A DNA stretch of 64,000 bases, taken from NCBI RefSeq assembly GCF_000423845.1, contig NZ_AUIT01000008.1:1-64000 (forward strand), in the 5' to 3' direction. The notes beneath the pieces were generated by a model. The model worked only from the letters and a program-made list of their open reading frames with translations. It had not been told where the DNA came from and did not search any database. This document shows positions 8,730 to 17,109 of the stretch, piece by piece; positions within the stretch are counted from its first letter, which is position 1; the number at the start of each line of letters is the position of its first letter. Source of the DNA: Thermodesulfobacterium hveragerdense DSM 12571 (GTDB taxonomy: Bacteria > Desulfobacterota > Thermodesulfobacteria > Thermodesulfobacteriales > Thermodesulfobacteriaceae). The translations under genes and the position numbers were made by a program.

Positions 8730-9107
8730 ATGGAGAATCAAGACAAATTAATCAGTCTTGAAGATTGGATAGACCTTTTTTGGCAATTTCAAGAAGAAGA
8801 CATAAAATATTTTCAAGACCTTGTGGCTACCCAAAGGTCGTTTGAACCTGAAGAGATCTTGAAAAACATAAAAGAACGGGTCCATATGCGAAAGGTTTTT
8901 TACCAGTTTTATAAACACCTCTCAAAAAGGGATTTTTCTTCAGATCCCTCAGGAGAAATAGAACAAAAACTGAGTGCTCTTTTCTACCGAGAGGAGATGA
9001 TTACCAAGATGATAAACAAAGTTTTAGAACTTCTTTCGATAATGGTAGGGATCGAAGAACAAAAAATACTTTTTGAAGTCCCAATAAACCCTCCTGTTTT
9101 TCATTAA
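8730..9107 (+). CDS. Unknown 125-residue helical protein
   Basis: I do not recognise this protein. It is acidic and predicted to be mostly helical, with no signal peptide, no membrane segment and no cysteines. Segments such as LISLEDWIDLFWQFQEEDI and the central KERVHMRKVFYQFYKHL are amphipathic. It lies between the LysM peptidase and kdsD in the same direction (41-base and 22-base gaps), so it may share their transcript. The base composition matches its neighbours, which argues for a real gene. Confidence 0.6.
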   Translation: MENQDKLISLEDWIDLFWQFQEEDIKYFQDLVATQRSFEPEEILKNIKERVHMRKVFYQFYKHLSKRDFSSDPSGEIEQKLSALFYREEMITKMINKVLELLSIMVGIEEQKILFEVPINPPVFH

Positions 9108-9129
9108 ACCATTCTTCTGAGGTTTAGGC

Positions 9130-10116
9130 ATGTTAAAAGAAAAGGAGATTTTAGAAAAAGCTAAAAGTGTGTTAGAAACAGAGAAGTTAGGGATTGACGA
9201 GGTCATAAAGAATCTGGACAACTCCTTTGCAAAAGCTATAGAAATCATCTTACAGAATAAAGGAAGGGTAGTAGTTACAGGGGTAGGGAAAAGTGGTCTT
9301 ATAGGAAGGAAAATTGCGGCTACCCTTTCTTCTACCGGAACTCCGGCTTTCTTTCTTCATCCTGTAGAGGCTTTACATGGAGACCTTGGGATGGTAACCC
9401 CTGAAGATGTGGTCCTTGCCCTTTCTTATTCAGGAAATACCCTTGAGGTTTGTGAGTTGGTTGCCATACTAAAAAAAAGAAACATAAAAATCATCAGTAT
9501 TACAGGAAATTTAGGCAGCCGGTTAGCCCAGCTTTCAGACGTGGTGATTAACGGAAGGGTACCCAAAGAGGCTTGTCCGTTTAACTTAGCCCCTACCACC
9601 AGCACCACTGCTTGTTTGGCCTTAGGGGATGCCCTGGCCATTTGCCTGTTTGAAATCAAAGGATTAGGGTCTGAAGATTTCAGAAAAAACCACCCAGGTG
9701 GATCGTTGGGAGAAAGGCTTAAGGTTAAGGTTAAAGAAATAATGCTTACCGGTGAAAACATCCCTAAGGTCTTACAAGGCACCTTTTTAAAGGAAGCTAT
9801 AAAAGAAATAGATCAAAAAAGGTTGGGATGCGTTCTAATCGTAAACCAATTTAATGCTCTCACAGGGATCATTACCGACGGAGACTTAAGAAGGATCTTT
9901 CTTAGATACGGCTCCATAGACTCTCTTAAAGTAGAAGAGGTGATGACTAAGCACCCTAAAACCATACAAGAAAATGCCCTGGCTTATGAAGCCTTAGAAA
10001 TGATGGAAAAACATCTAATCACAGTTTTACCGGTTGTAGACTTTGACGGAAAACTTACCGGGATTTTACATCTTCACGACGTGTTAGGTAAGGGAACTTT
10101 TAAATTTACGTTGTAA
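9130..10116 (+). CDS. kdsD: Arabinose-5-phosphate isomerase (KdsD/KpsF family)
   Basis: The enzyme converts ribulose 5-phosphate to arabinose 5-phosphate, the first step of Kdo synthesis for lipopolysaccharide. At 328 residues it has the full family layout: a sugar-isomerase (SIS) domain at about 1-190 with VVTGVGKSGLIGRKIAATL and HPVEALHGDLGM, then two CBS domains at about 200-325. The segment NHPGGSLGERL is characteristic. The start follows a GAGG site. Its 3' end overlaps the end of the opposing THEP1-Tmk gene by 33 bases. Confidence 0.93.
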   Translation: MLKEKEILEKAKSVLETEKLGIDEVIKNLDNSFAKAIEIILQNKGRVVVTGVGKSGLIGRKIAATLSSTGTPAFFLHPVEALHGDLGMVTPEDVVLALSYSGNTLEVCELVAILKKRNIKIISITGNLGSRLAQLSDVVINGRVPKEACPFNLAPTTSTTACLALGDALAICLFEIKGLGSEDFRKNHPGGSLGERLKVKVKEIMLTGENIPKVLQGTFLKEAIKEIDQKRLGCVLIVNQFNALTGIITDGDLRRIFLRYGSIDSLKVEEVMTKHPKTIQENALAYEALEMMEKHLITVLPVVDFDGKLTGILHLHDVLGKGTFKFTL

Positions 10117-11262
10117 TAATTCTATTAAATAATTCAGGTTTTCCTCTAAAGGTTTTGTGGCCTCTAATTTTACGTGATTAAACCAAGGAAGGATTTTTAA
10201 GTAGTTTTCTCTTACTTTGGTTAAAAACTCGGTTTTTTCAAAAAACGTAAGGTTGTCTCTGGTAGAGTTAAGCCTTTTTAAGGCCTCATCTATCGTGAGG
10301 TCTAAGTAAACGACTAAGTCTGGTAAAGGGGCGATGGTCTCGTTTTCTATAAAAAGGCTTTTTAAGTCAAACCCTTGAGCTCCTTGATAGGATAGAGTAG
10401 AAAGATAATATCTGTCTAAAACTATCCAGGCCCCTTCCTTAAGCTTAGGTAAAATAAAATTTTTTACGTTCCATTCTCGGTCTTTCAAAAATAGGTTTTT
10501 AATCTCTAACGGATGGGCCTCTCCTTGTTGCAGCTTTTCGCGCAAAACTTTACCATAAGGGCCTTGAGGAGTTGGTTCGCACCCCCAAAAAACTGAATTT
10601 CCCTGATCCTTTAAAGCCTTTACCAAAAACTTACTAACGGTGGTTTTACCTGCCCCATCTATCCCCTCAAAAACTATTAACTTGCCCTTTCTTTTAAACT
10701 CTATTTTTAGCCTTTCTTCCAAAAAATCCCGGTTGTCAGGGGTTACTTCACACCTTAAAGCTGGTTCAAAGGAAAAAACCTTTTTTAGAAAAGGAGTTTC
10801 CCCTTTGCCTACGGTTGCAAGTAAAAAACAAGAAGAACCTAACAGGTTTTCTATAAAATCACAAAAACTTTTCGATAAAGCCTCCATCTTACCTACTTCG
10901 TCTATAACCCAAAAAACCTGAACCCCATCTACTAAATCCTTCTTATACTCTTCCAGAAGTTTTTCTAACCCCTCTAAAAACACCGCATAATTTCCTATGG
11001 TAGGTAAGGTATTTATAGTCTCTGAAGGGGCAACAAGGTCTTTTCTTTTGGCAAGGAGAAATTCTCTAGAAAGAAAAGGGTCGATGATTTTAAAACCTTT
11101 TCTTTTGCCGTTTTCTCTGATTTCTTTGGTAAAAAACCCTCTTATTTTAAACAGAAAGTTTATTTCTGATAAATATTTAGTCAACTTTTCGACTAAAGTA
11201 GTTTTGCCTACTCCAGGATCACCGGTGATTAAAAGTTTTGACCTTGGACCTTGTAAAAACAT
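10084..11262 (-). CDS. tmk: THEP1-type NTPase fused to thymidylate kinase
   Basis: Two P-loop enzymes are joined in one 392-residue chain. Residues 1-180 or so match THEP1 nucleoside-triphosphatases: P-loop GDPGVGKTT, GFFTKEIRENGKRKGF, and Walker B VIDEVGKME. Residues 192 to the end match thymidylate kinase: P-loop FEGIDGAGKTT, the DRYYLSTLSYQGAQG segment that binds dTMP, and the C-terminal LPDLVVYLDL. Tmk makes dTDP from dTMP for DNA synthesis; the role of THEP1 is poorly known. The frame is continuous with no internal stop. The 6-base gap to the upstream smr gene suggests one transcript. The start has no strong ribosome-binding site. Confidence 0.88.
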   Translation of the reverse strand: MFLQGPRSKLLITGDPGVGKTTLVEKLTKYLSEINFLFKIRGFFTKEIRENGKRKGFKIIDPFLSREFLLAKRKDLVAPSETINTLPTIGNYAVFLEGLEKLLEEYKKDLVDGVQVFWVIDEVGKMEALSKSFCDFIENLLGSSCFLLATVGKGETPFLKKVFSFEPALRCEVTPDNRDFLEERLKIEFKRKGKLIVFEGIDGAGKTTVSKFLVKALKDQGNSVFWGCEPTPQGPYGKVLREKLQQGEAHPLEIKNLFLKDREWNVKNFILPKLKEGAWIVLDRYYLSTLSYQGAQGFDLKSLFIENETIAPLPDLVVYLDLTIDEALKRLNSTRDNLTFFEKTEFLTKVRENYLKILPWFNHVKLEATKPLEENLNYLIELLQRKFKSSLT

Positions 11263-11268
11263 GAAACA

Positions 11269-11892
11269 CTACGACTTTTTAGACTTTTTGATAGGCTTTG
11301 AAGATAGAAGGATGTAGGTTGCCCCTAAACCACCATCACAAGGTCTGGCAGAGCAAAAAGCCATCACATATTTTCTAAAAGGGCCTTTTTCAAGCCATTC
11401 TTTAACTTTAGTTTTAAGCACCGGCTCTTTTTTAGAAGAAAGGCCTCTTCCATGGATGATAAGAACACAGTTATCACTGTTTAAGATGGCCTCTCTTAAG
11501 AAGTCTTCGAGAGCTATTTTTGCCTCTTCTACCAACATCCCTCTTAAGTTTAAAGTTTTTTTAACAGAAAACCTTCCTTCTCTTAATTCATAAACCAAAC
11601 TTTTGTAAGTCTTAGAAAAACCACCTTCTATGTATTCTGAAGTAAGCCAAACCTTAAGGTCTATCCTCTTAGGAGGCCAATCCTTTTTAAGGTCCCAAAA
11701 CGGCTTTTTAGGGGTAAAAAACCAGAAAAAGTTTTTTTCCTTAAGAGGTTTGGCCCTTTTAACTACCTCAGACCAGTCCTTTTCTTCGCAAAAAGAAGGT
11801 TTTTCTAAAGATAAAGGGTCTTTTAATTCTAACTTTTTTCGGGGAATACTTATACCCAAGTATTCCCCGAGGGCTTCAAAAGGACGCTGCAT
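11269..11892 (-). CDS. Smr-domain protein
   Basis: The 207-residue protein carries a C-terminal Smr (small MutS-related) domain at about 100-200. Its signature parts are visible: LNLRGMLVEEAKIALEDFL, VLIIHGRGLSSKKEPVLKTK and the C-terminal CDGGLGATYILL. Such domains nick DNA or cleave RNA. The N-terminal half is charged and linker-like, with WSEVVKRAKPLKEKNFFWFF. It resembles stand-alone SmrA/YdaL-type proteins, not MutS2. It lies just upstream of the THEP1-Tmk gene, and its start follows the lipoprotein stop by 4 bases. Confidence 0.85.
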   Translation of the reverse strand: MQRPFEALGEYLGISIPRKKLELKDPLSLEKPSFCEEKDWSEVVKRAKPLKEKNFFWFFTPKKPFWDLKKDWPPKRIDLKVWLTSEYIEGGFSKTYKSLVYELREGRFSVKKTLNLRGMLVEEAKIALEDFLREAILNSDNCVLIIHGRGLSSKKEPVLKTKVKEWLEKGPFRKYVMAFCSARPCDGGLGATYILLSSKPIKKSKKS

Positions 11893-11896
11893 AACC

Positions 11897-12244
11897 TTAC
11901 TTTTTTAATCCTTTTTCAAAAACTCTTTCGCATTTTTTAGCAGCTGCCTCTGCCTTTTGAGCAGCCTCTTCAGCTTTGTTTGCCGCTTCTATTGCTTTTT
12001 GAGAAGCTTGCTTGGCCTCGGCTGCATCAACCTTAAGGTTGTCTACCTGAGACTTAAGACTTTCTACCTGAAGCTTTAAAGCTTTTAACTCATCCTCTAC
12101 CTTCTTTACACACTCTGGACAAGCTGGAGGTTGTGGTGCAGGTTGAGCTACTGCCTTTTCTGGAGCTTCGATAGGACAGCTACAACCAAAAGCTAACAAC
12201 CCAGCAGAAACGATACCTAAAAACTTAACCCATTTCTTTTTCAT
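11897..12244 (-). CDS. Alanine-rich coiled-coil lipoprotein
   Basis: A 115-residue lipoprotein. After a basic start and hydrophobic stretch comes a lipobox, LLAFGC, with Cys21 as the lipidation site. Next is a Pro/Ala-rich spacer containing CPEC, and a long heptad-patterned helix (VEDELKALKLQVESLKSQV, then AAEAKQASQKAIEAANKAE). This resembles Lpp/Lpp-like alanine-zipper proteins, which tie the outer membrane to the cell wall, but the family is not certain. A strong GGAGGAGG site precedes the ATG. It sits between rtcB and smr. Confidence 0.75.
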   Translation of the reverse strand: MKKKWVKFLGIVSAGLLAFGCSCPIEAPEKAVAQPAPQPPACPECVKKVEDELKALKLQVESLKSQVDNLKVDAAEAKQASQKAIEAANKAEEAAQKAEAAAKKCERVFEKGLKK

Positions 12245-12280
12245 CGCCTACCTCCTCCTTTAAACGAGTTTTTTAGATCT

Positions 12281-13711
12281 TTAGCCCTTAATACAACCTA
12301 TAGGTATTAACTTGGCTACCTTTTTGGTAAGGCCTGCCTTGCAGGTAGCCTCGATGACCTCGTTAACATCTTTGTAAGCCTCTGGGGCCTCTTCACACAA
12401 CCCTTTTTTAGACTTAGCCATTACTATGATGCCCTTTTTCCTTAGATTTTCTATTATTTGGTCTGCCCTAAAAGTTTTAATAGCTTGATTTCTACTCATC
12501 GTCCTTCCTGCTCCGTGACAGGCAGAACCAAAGGCTTTTTCCTCTCCCTCTTCAGTGCCGACCAAAATGTAAGAGGCTGTTCCCATAGAACCACCGATGA
12601 TAACAGGCTGACCTACCTTTTGATAGTCCTTAGGCAACTCTTTTCTTCCGGGACCCCAAGCTCTCGTAGATCCTTTACGATGGACATAAAGTTTTTTTAG
12701 TTTACCGTTTATTAAGTGATGTTCTACTTTACAGGTATTATGACTAACATCATAAAGTACTTTGAGGAATATCCCTGGAAATATCTCCTGAAAAACCTCT
12801 CTTACTAAATAGGTGATCACCTGGCGGTTTGCTAAAGCACAGTTTATCCCGCAAACCATGGCTTTAAAATAGCTTTCTCCTTCAGGAGAATTGATAGGGG
12901 CACAAACCAACTCTTTTTCTTTGATAGGGATACCATATTTTCTTGCAGCCTTTGCTAAAACAGGAAGATAATCGGTAGCGATTTGATGTCCCAAAGCCCG
13001 AGAGCCACAATGAAAGGTAACCACCACCTGGTTTTTAAAAAGACCAAAGACCTCAGCTACCTCTTGGTTATAAATCTCTGAGACATACTGAATTTCCAAA
13101 TAATGGTTCCCTGAGCCTAAGGTTCCGATTTGTCTGTGTTGTCTTTTTTTAGCTTCCATAGACACAAAGTCTGGGTCAGCTCCAGGCATACAGCCCTTTT
13201 CCTCTATATACTCCAAATCTTCTGGAATCCCATATCCTTTTTTTACCGCCCACTTAGCCCCTTCAACTAAAACCTCATCTAATTGAGAGGGAGAAAGCTT
13301 GATGGTTCCCTCAGAACCTACCCCTGAAGGAACGGTTTCAAAAAGCATCTTTACCAAGGTTTCTAAGTAAGGAATTACTTCGTTTTTTTCTAAGGGAGTA
13401 AGAAGGGTTCTAACCCCACAGGAGATATCGTATCCCACCCCACCGACAGAGATGATACCTCCTTCTTCAGGGTCAAAGGCAGCGACTCCTCCGATAGGGA
13501 ACCCATATCCCCAATGAGCATCTGGCATGGCAATAGAAGCCTTCACGATACCAGGAAGACTTGCTACGTTACAGACCTGCTCATAAACCTTTTCATCCAT
13601 TTCTTCAACTAACCTTTGACTGGCAAAAATTTTACCAGGGACTTTCATGTCACCCTGAAGGGGAATTTCCCACTCATATTCTGAAACTCTTTTTAGCTTC
13701 TTAAGCTCCAT
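12281..13711 (-). CDS. rtcB: RNA-splicing ligase RtcB
   Basis: RtcB joins 2',3'-cyclic phosphate (or 3'-phosphate) and 5'-OH RNA ends using GTP and Mn2+, in RNA repair or tRNA splicing. The 476-residue length is normal. The metal/catalytic segment GYDISCGVRT puts the key Asp and Cys near residues 95-98. Later come FHCGSRALGHQ, the guanylate-linked His region in VLYDVSHNTCKVEHH, GSMGTASYILVG and SACHGAGRTMSR. No archease gene is nearby. The start follows GGGAG. A TTGACA box at 13744-13739 lies close upstream on the minus strand. Confidence 0.93.
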   Translation of the reverse strand: MELKKLKRVSEYEWEIPLQGDMKVPGKIFASQRLVEEMDEKVYEQVCNVASLPGIVKASIAMPDAHWGYGFPIGGVAAFDPEEGGIISVGGVGYDISCGVRTLLTPLEKNEVIPYLETLVKMLFETVPSGVGSEGTIKLSPSQLDEVLVEGAKWAVKKGYGIPEDLEYIEEKGCMPGADPDFVSMEAKKRQHRQIGTLGSGNHYLEIQYVSEIYNQEVAEVFGLFKNQVVVTFHCGSRALGHQIATDYLPVLAKAARKYGIPIKEKELVCAPINSPEGESYFKAMVCGINCALANRQVITYLVREVFQEIFPGIFLKVLYDVSHNTCKVEHHLINGKLKKLYVHRKGSTRAWGPGRKELPKDYQKVGQPVIIGGSMGTASYILVGTEEGEEKAFGSACHGAGRTMSRNQAIKTFRADQIIENLRKKGIIVMAKSKKGLCEEAPEAYKDVNEVIEATCKAGLTKKVAKLIPIGCIKG

Positions 13712-13800
13712 ACTCCCAAATTACCAAAAAAATTTTGGTGTCAAATTTTACATATTTTTATTTTAAAACTTACAGGTGTAAAAGTCAAGACAACGCATTC

Positions 13801-13853
13801 GATCAAAAATGTCCCTGAAATAAGAATGGTTAGATCAAAATTCTGTCCCTGAA
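13801..13853. repeat. Two near-identical direct repeats in a gene-free stretch
   Basis: GATCAAAAATGTCCCTGAA (13801-13819) recurs as GATCAAAATTCTGTCCCTGAA (13833-13853), 32 bases apart. Repeated short end sequences of this kind are typical of some insertion-sequence ends, for example IS21-type. No partner end or transposase domain is seen, so this may be the remnant of an element. The rest of 13712-14032 has no supported gene. Confidence 0.4.
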
Positions 13854-13903
13854 GCTAAAATTCCTTCTCTAATAACCAATTTTAAGGGAACAGAAAGGGA
13901 AAG

Positions 13904-13966
13904 ATGATTACTAAAAAGGAGTTCCAAATGAAGTTCCTCGAAAAATTATCCCTTTTAATCAGCTAA
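13904..13966 (+). other. Possible decayed ORF (20 codons) next to the direct repeats
   Basis: An ATG after a GGGAAAG site opens a 20-codon frame reading MITKKEFQMKFLEKLSLLIS. One base-shift later the plus strand continues to look coding (LTSVLKLVKDREFEEN, about 13970-14017). This fits the start of a gene ruined by a frameshift. The family is not recognised. Confidence 0.25.
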
Positions 13967-14032
13967 TTTTGACAAGTGTGCTCAAGTTGGTCAAGGATAG
14001 GGAGTTTGAGGAAAATAAATATTGCAACAAAT

Positions 14033-14389
14033 TTATAAAGACTTGTAGATTTCTTTAAGTTCTTTGATTACTTCCCTGATAAGCTTTCTCAGGGCTTTTT
14101 CTTTTGTAAGGACCTCTTTTGGACTGAAAAGGGCTGGTTGTTCAAGTTTATAAAGGTTCAAAAACTTTTTAACCCCTTCTAAGGTATACCCTTCTTCTAT
14201 CAGTTTTTTTACCTTAAAAAGAAGTTCAAGTTGGTCTTTTTTGTAAAACTTTCTGTTAGAAATTCGATAAGGTTTAAGCTGGGGGATCTTTTTTTCCCAG
14301 TAATAAAGCACATGAGGTTTTATATTTAAAAGTTGAGCAACCTCAGAAAGAGGAACATAAAGGGTTTCTAAAGGCTTTTTAGGTTTCAT
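14033..14389 (-). CDS. MerR-family transcriptional regulator
   Basis: A 118-residue protein with an N-terminal winged helix-turn-helix of the MerR type: YVPLSEVAQLLNIKPHVLYYWEKKIPQLKPYRISNRKFYKKDQLELL. The C-terminal part is a helix likely used for pairing. There are no cysteines, so it is not a metal-sensing MerR. The order pheT-ihf-merR is common in several Gram-negative lineages, and the target is unknown. It overlaps the IHF/HU gene by 11 bases and is the last gene of the operon. Confidence 0.85.
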   Translation of the reverse strand: MKPKKPLETLYVPLSEVAQLLNIKPHVLYYWEKKIPQLKPYRISNRKFYKKDQLELLFKVKKLIEEGYTLEGVKKFLNLYKLEQPALFSPKEVLTKEKALRKLIREVIKELKEIYKSL

Positions 14390-14672
14390 CTTGAAGTTCA
14401 GCTTTAAACTGAGGAGCTATCTTAAACCTTACCTTTTTAAACGAAGGTATCTTGACGACCTCCCCAGTTTTTAAGTTCCTCCCTATTTTCTCCTTGGTTT
14501 TATAAGGAATAAAACTTCCAAACCTTACTATCTGAACCTCTTCCCCTCTTTCTAACCCAAGTTTTATTTCTTCTAAGATTTCTTCCACAATCCTACCTAA
14601 GGTCCTCTTAGAAAGACCAGTCTTTTCAGCCAAAACCTTTATTACTTCTTTTTTGGTTATCGTCTTTTTCAT
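14379..14672 (-). CDS. ihfA: IHF/HU-family DNA-bending protein
   Basis: A 97-residue histone-like protein with the usual helices and arm: GLSKRTLGRIVEEIL, then EVQIVRFGSF, then the arm GRNLKTGEVVKIPSFKKVRFK. The place downstream of pheT is that of ihfA in proteobacteria, so I use that symbol with reserve. In HU and IHF the arm tip normally reads RNPxTG, and the proline wedges into DNA. Here codon 67 is TTA (Leu), giving RNLKTG. Bending may therefore differ. Overlaps with pheT (4 bases) and merR (11 bases) indicate coupled translation. Confidence 0.85.
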   Translation of the reverse strand: MKKTITKKEVIKVLAEKTGLSKRTLGRIVEEILEEIKLGLERGEEVQIVRFGSFIPYKTKEKIGRNLKTGEVVKIPSFKKVRFKIAPQFKAELQDET

Positions 14673-17071
14673 CGTGGTTTAGCGTTAAATTTATCAAAAA
14701 TCTTTTTAGCTACCTCATCTTGAATGTGATTGACCTCTTCATCGGTTAAGGTTCTATCTTCAGCTCTATACCAAAACCTCAAACTTACGCTTTTTTGACC
14801 TTCTGGAATAGGTGGGCCTTCATAAACCTTCACACAGCTGACCTTCTCTAAGTAAGGAATAGATAAATTTTTAATAAAAGCTAATATCTCTCCCACCTCA
14901 AAATCCCTATCAAGCACACAGGTTACATCTCTATCGGTAGAAGGAAACTTGGGAGGCTTTTTAACCTTTTTGATAGTACTTAAAGAAGGAAGAATTTTTG
15001 AAATCTTTTCTAAGAATATCTCTCCTACCAAAACATTGGTCTTAAGGTCAAAACTCTTTAATATAAAGGTTTTTACTTCTCCTGCAAAACCGATTTTTTC
15101 TTCTCCAAGATAAAGGTCAAAAGAAAGACCGCGTTTTAAAAAAGGCTCTTCAGAATATGGCTTAAACGCTACTTCAAGGGTTAGGATCTCAAAAAACTCC
15201 TCCAAAACACCTTTAAGGTCATAAATATCAAATTTTTCTGGTTGACCATGCCAGTTCTCGGTATTCTTTTGTCCCATCAATAAAAATCCCAGGTATAAAG
15301 GCTCATCTGGGAGGAGTTCTTGATTAGGTATAAAGACCTTTCCTGTTTCAAAGATAGCAAGAGAATTAACCTCTCTAAAAAAGTTAAAACAAGCAGTCCT
15401 GAGAAGCCCAGGGATTAAAGTAGTTCTCATCACAGACTGGTTAGAGGCAAGAGGATTAGCTATCTCTAAAGGTTTAGACCTAAGATCTTTAGGATCAAGA
15501 TAAAGCCTCTCTAAATCCTTTGGGTCTATAAAACTATAGTTGATCACCTCAAAAAACCCAAAAGCCCTAAAAATTTCTTTTACCTTTTCCTCTAACCTGA
15601 GAAATGGGGCCTTTCCTTTAGCCCAAAGGTCTGCTTTAGGAAAATTGGTAGGTATTTTTTCGTACCCATATACCCTGGCGATCTCTTCAATCAAGTCTTC
15701 TGGTATACTTAAATCCTGTCTGTAGGAAAAAGGTTTTACTTCAAAACTATCTCCTATAGACCTTACCTCACCCACCTTCGAAAGAATACCTTTTATTTCC
15801 TCTACAGGAAGAGAAAACCCTAAATATTTGGTTACCTTTTTTTGTGATAACACGATTTGAGGATATACATAAGGCTTAGGATAAAGGTCTACCATCTCAG
15901 AAAAACGCTCGGCCTTGGCTGTCTCTAAGATCATCTGAGTAGCCCTTAACACCGCTAAAGGTATACCCTCAGGATCTATGTTTCTTTCAAACCTGTAGGA
16001 GCTTTCAGTTGAAACCTTGTGTCTCTGAGAACTCATCCTTATCCATTTAGGATTAAACCAGGCAGCCTCTAAAAAAAGATTTTTTGTTTCTTCAGAAACC
16101 CCTGACTCCTCTCCTCCCATGATACCCGCAAGCACAAGGGCTTTTTCTGCATCGGCTATCACCAAATCTTCCTCTGTAAAAACTCTCTCTATCCCATCAA
16201 GCATCGTTAATTTTTCCTGAGGATAGGCTCTACGAACGATTATCGCATGTCCATCTATCTTGTCCCAATCAAAAGCATGTAAAGGCTGTCCTAATTCTAA
16301 AAGCACATAATTGGTGATATCTACCACGTTGTTGATCGGTCTTAAACCACATTTCCATAGTCTCTTTTGAATATAAAAAGGACTTTCTCCTATTTGAACG
16401 TTTTCAAAGGTTCTCCCTATATACCTAAAACAACCCTCAGGCTCTAAAATCTTGATCTCACCTTTAAAAAATTTGCCACCTTTTAAGTAGTCCTCAAAAA
16501 GAAAAGGTTTTAACTCCCAGGAGGTTAACAAATGAAGTTCTCTTGCTGCACCCAACACAGAAAGCACATCTCCTCTGTTAGGAGTTACCGCAAGTTCTAA
16601 CACAGCCTCCTTTATTCCTAAAATTTCATAGACAGACCTTCCTAACGGAGACCCCTCTGGTAAAACCAGCAAAACCTCCTTTTCAGGGCCTGTCCCAGCT
16701 TCATAAGGAGAAAGAAACATCCCCTCAGATTGATATTTTTTTACCCTCTTTACTTCTACCTTCTCTCCGGAAAAGGTATTACTCCCAGGTTTGGCTAAGG
16801 CTAAAATAAGTCCTGGTTTTACCTGATCTTTAGCCGTGGTAAAGACTGTAAAGACCTCTTTTCCGTCGGTAACTTTACAAAGAGCTACTTCCTTAAGGTC
16901 TTCTGGAGATAAAATCTCTATGATTTTTACCGAAATTATCTCTCCCAAACGTTGATAGGGATCTTCTACTGCTTCAACCTCGATACCACCCATCGTAAAA
17001 ATTTCAGCAATCTCTTCTGGAGACTTTTGAAGGTCTATGAACTCTGAAAGCCAGCTGACGGGAACTTTCAT
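14669..17071 (-). CDS. pheT: Phenylalanyl-tRNA synthetase beta subunit
   Basis: With PheS it charges tRNA-Phe with phenylalanine. The 800-residue chain has the full bacterial layout: start MKVPVSWLSEFIDL, a tRNA-binding domain at about 40-150, the editing B3/B4 region with TPNRGDVLSVLGAARE, a central B5 domain, a class-II core-like region with YGYEKIPTNFP and ANPLASNQSVMRTTLIPGLL, and a C-terminal anticodon-binding domain ending near FDKFNAKPR. It lies 38 bases after pheS and overlaps the IHF/HU gene by 4 bases. Confidence 0.95.
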   Translation of the reverse strand: MKVPVSWLSEFIDLQKSPEEIAEIFTMGGIEVEAVEDPYQRLGEIISVKIIEILSPEDLKEVALCKVTDGKEVFTVFTTAKDQVKPGLILALAKPGSNTFSGEKVEVKRVKKYQSEGMFLSPYEAGTGPEKEVLLVLPEGSPLGRSVYEILGIKEAVLELAVTPNRGDVLSVLGAARELHLLTSWELKPFLFEDYLKGGKFFKGEIKILEPEGCFRYIGRTFENVQIGESPFYIQKRLWKCGLRPINNVVDITNYVLLELGQPLHAFDWDKIDGHAIIVRRAYPQEKLTMLDGIERVFTEEDLVIADAEKALVLAGIMGGEESGVSEETKNLFLEAAWFNPKWIRMSSQRHKVSTESSYRFERNIDPEGIPLAVLRATQMILETAKAERFSEMVDLYPKPYVYPQIVLSQKKVTKYLGFSLPVEEIKGILSKVGEVRSIGDSFEVKPFSYRQDLSIPEDLIEEIARVYGYEKIPTNFPKADLWAKGKAPFLRLEEKVKEIFRAFGFFEVINYSFIDPKDLERLYLDPKDLRSKPLEIANPLASNQSVMRTTLIPGLLRTACFNFFREVNSLAIFETGKVFIPNQELLPDEPLYLGFLLMGQKNTENWHGQPEKFDIYDLKGVLEEFFEILTLEVAFKPYSEEPFLKRGLSFDLYLGEEKIGFAGEVKTFILKSFDLKTNVLVGEIFLEKISKILPSLSTIKKVKKPPKFPSTDRDVTCVLDRDFEVGEILAFIKNLSIPYLEKVSCVKVYEGPPIPEGQKSVSLRFWYRAEDRTLTDEEVNHIQDEVAKKIFDKFNAKPR

Positions 17072-17109
17072 AAGGTCTCTCCTGTCTTAGGCTAAAGATT
17101 TAAAGGTCT

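Noticed and set aside
13716-13744. Leaderless rtcB from TTGACA (13744-13739) and TAATTT (13723-13718)
   Set aside because: The spacing is only 15 bases and a GGGAG ribosome site lies before the ATG, which a leaderless mRNA would lack.
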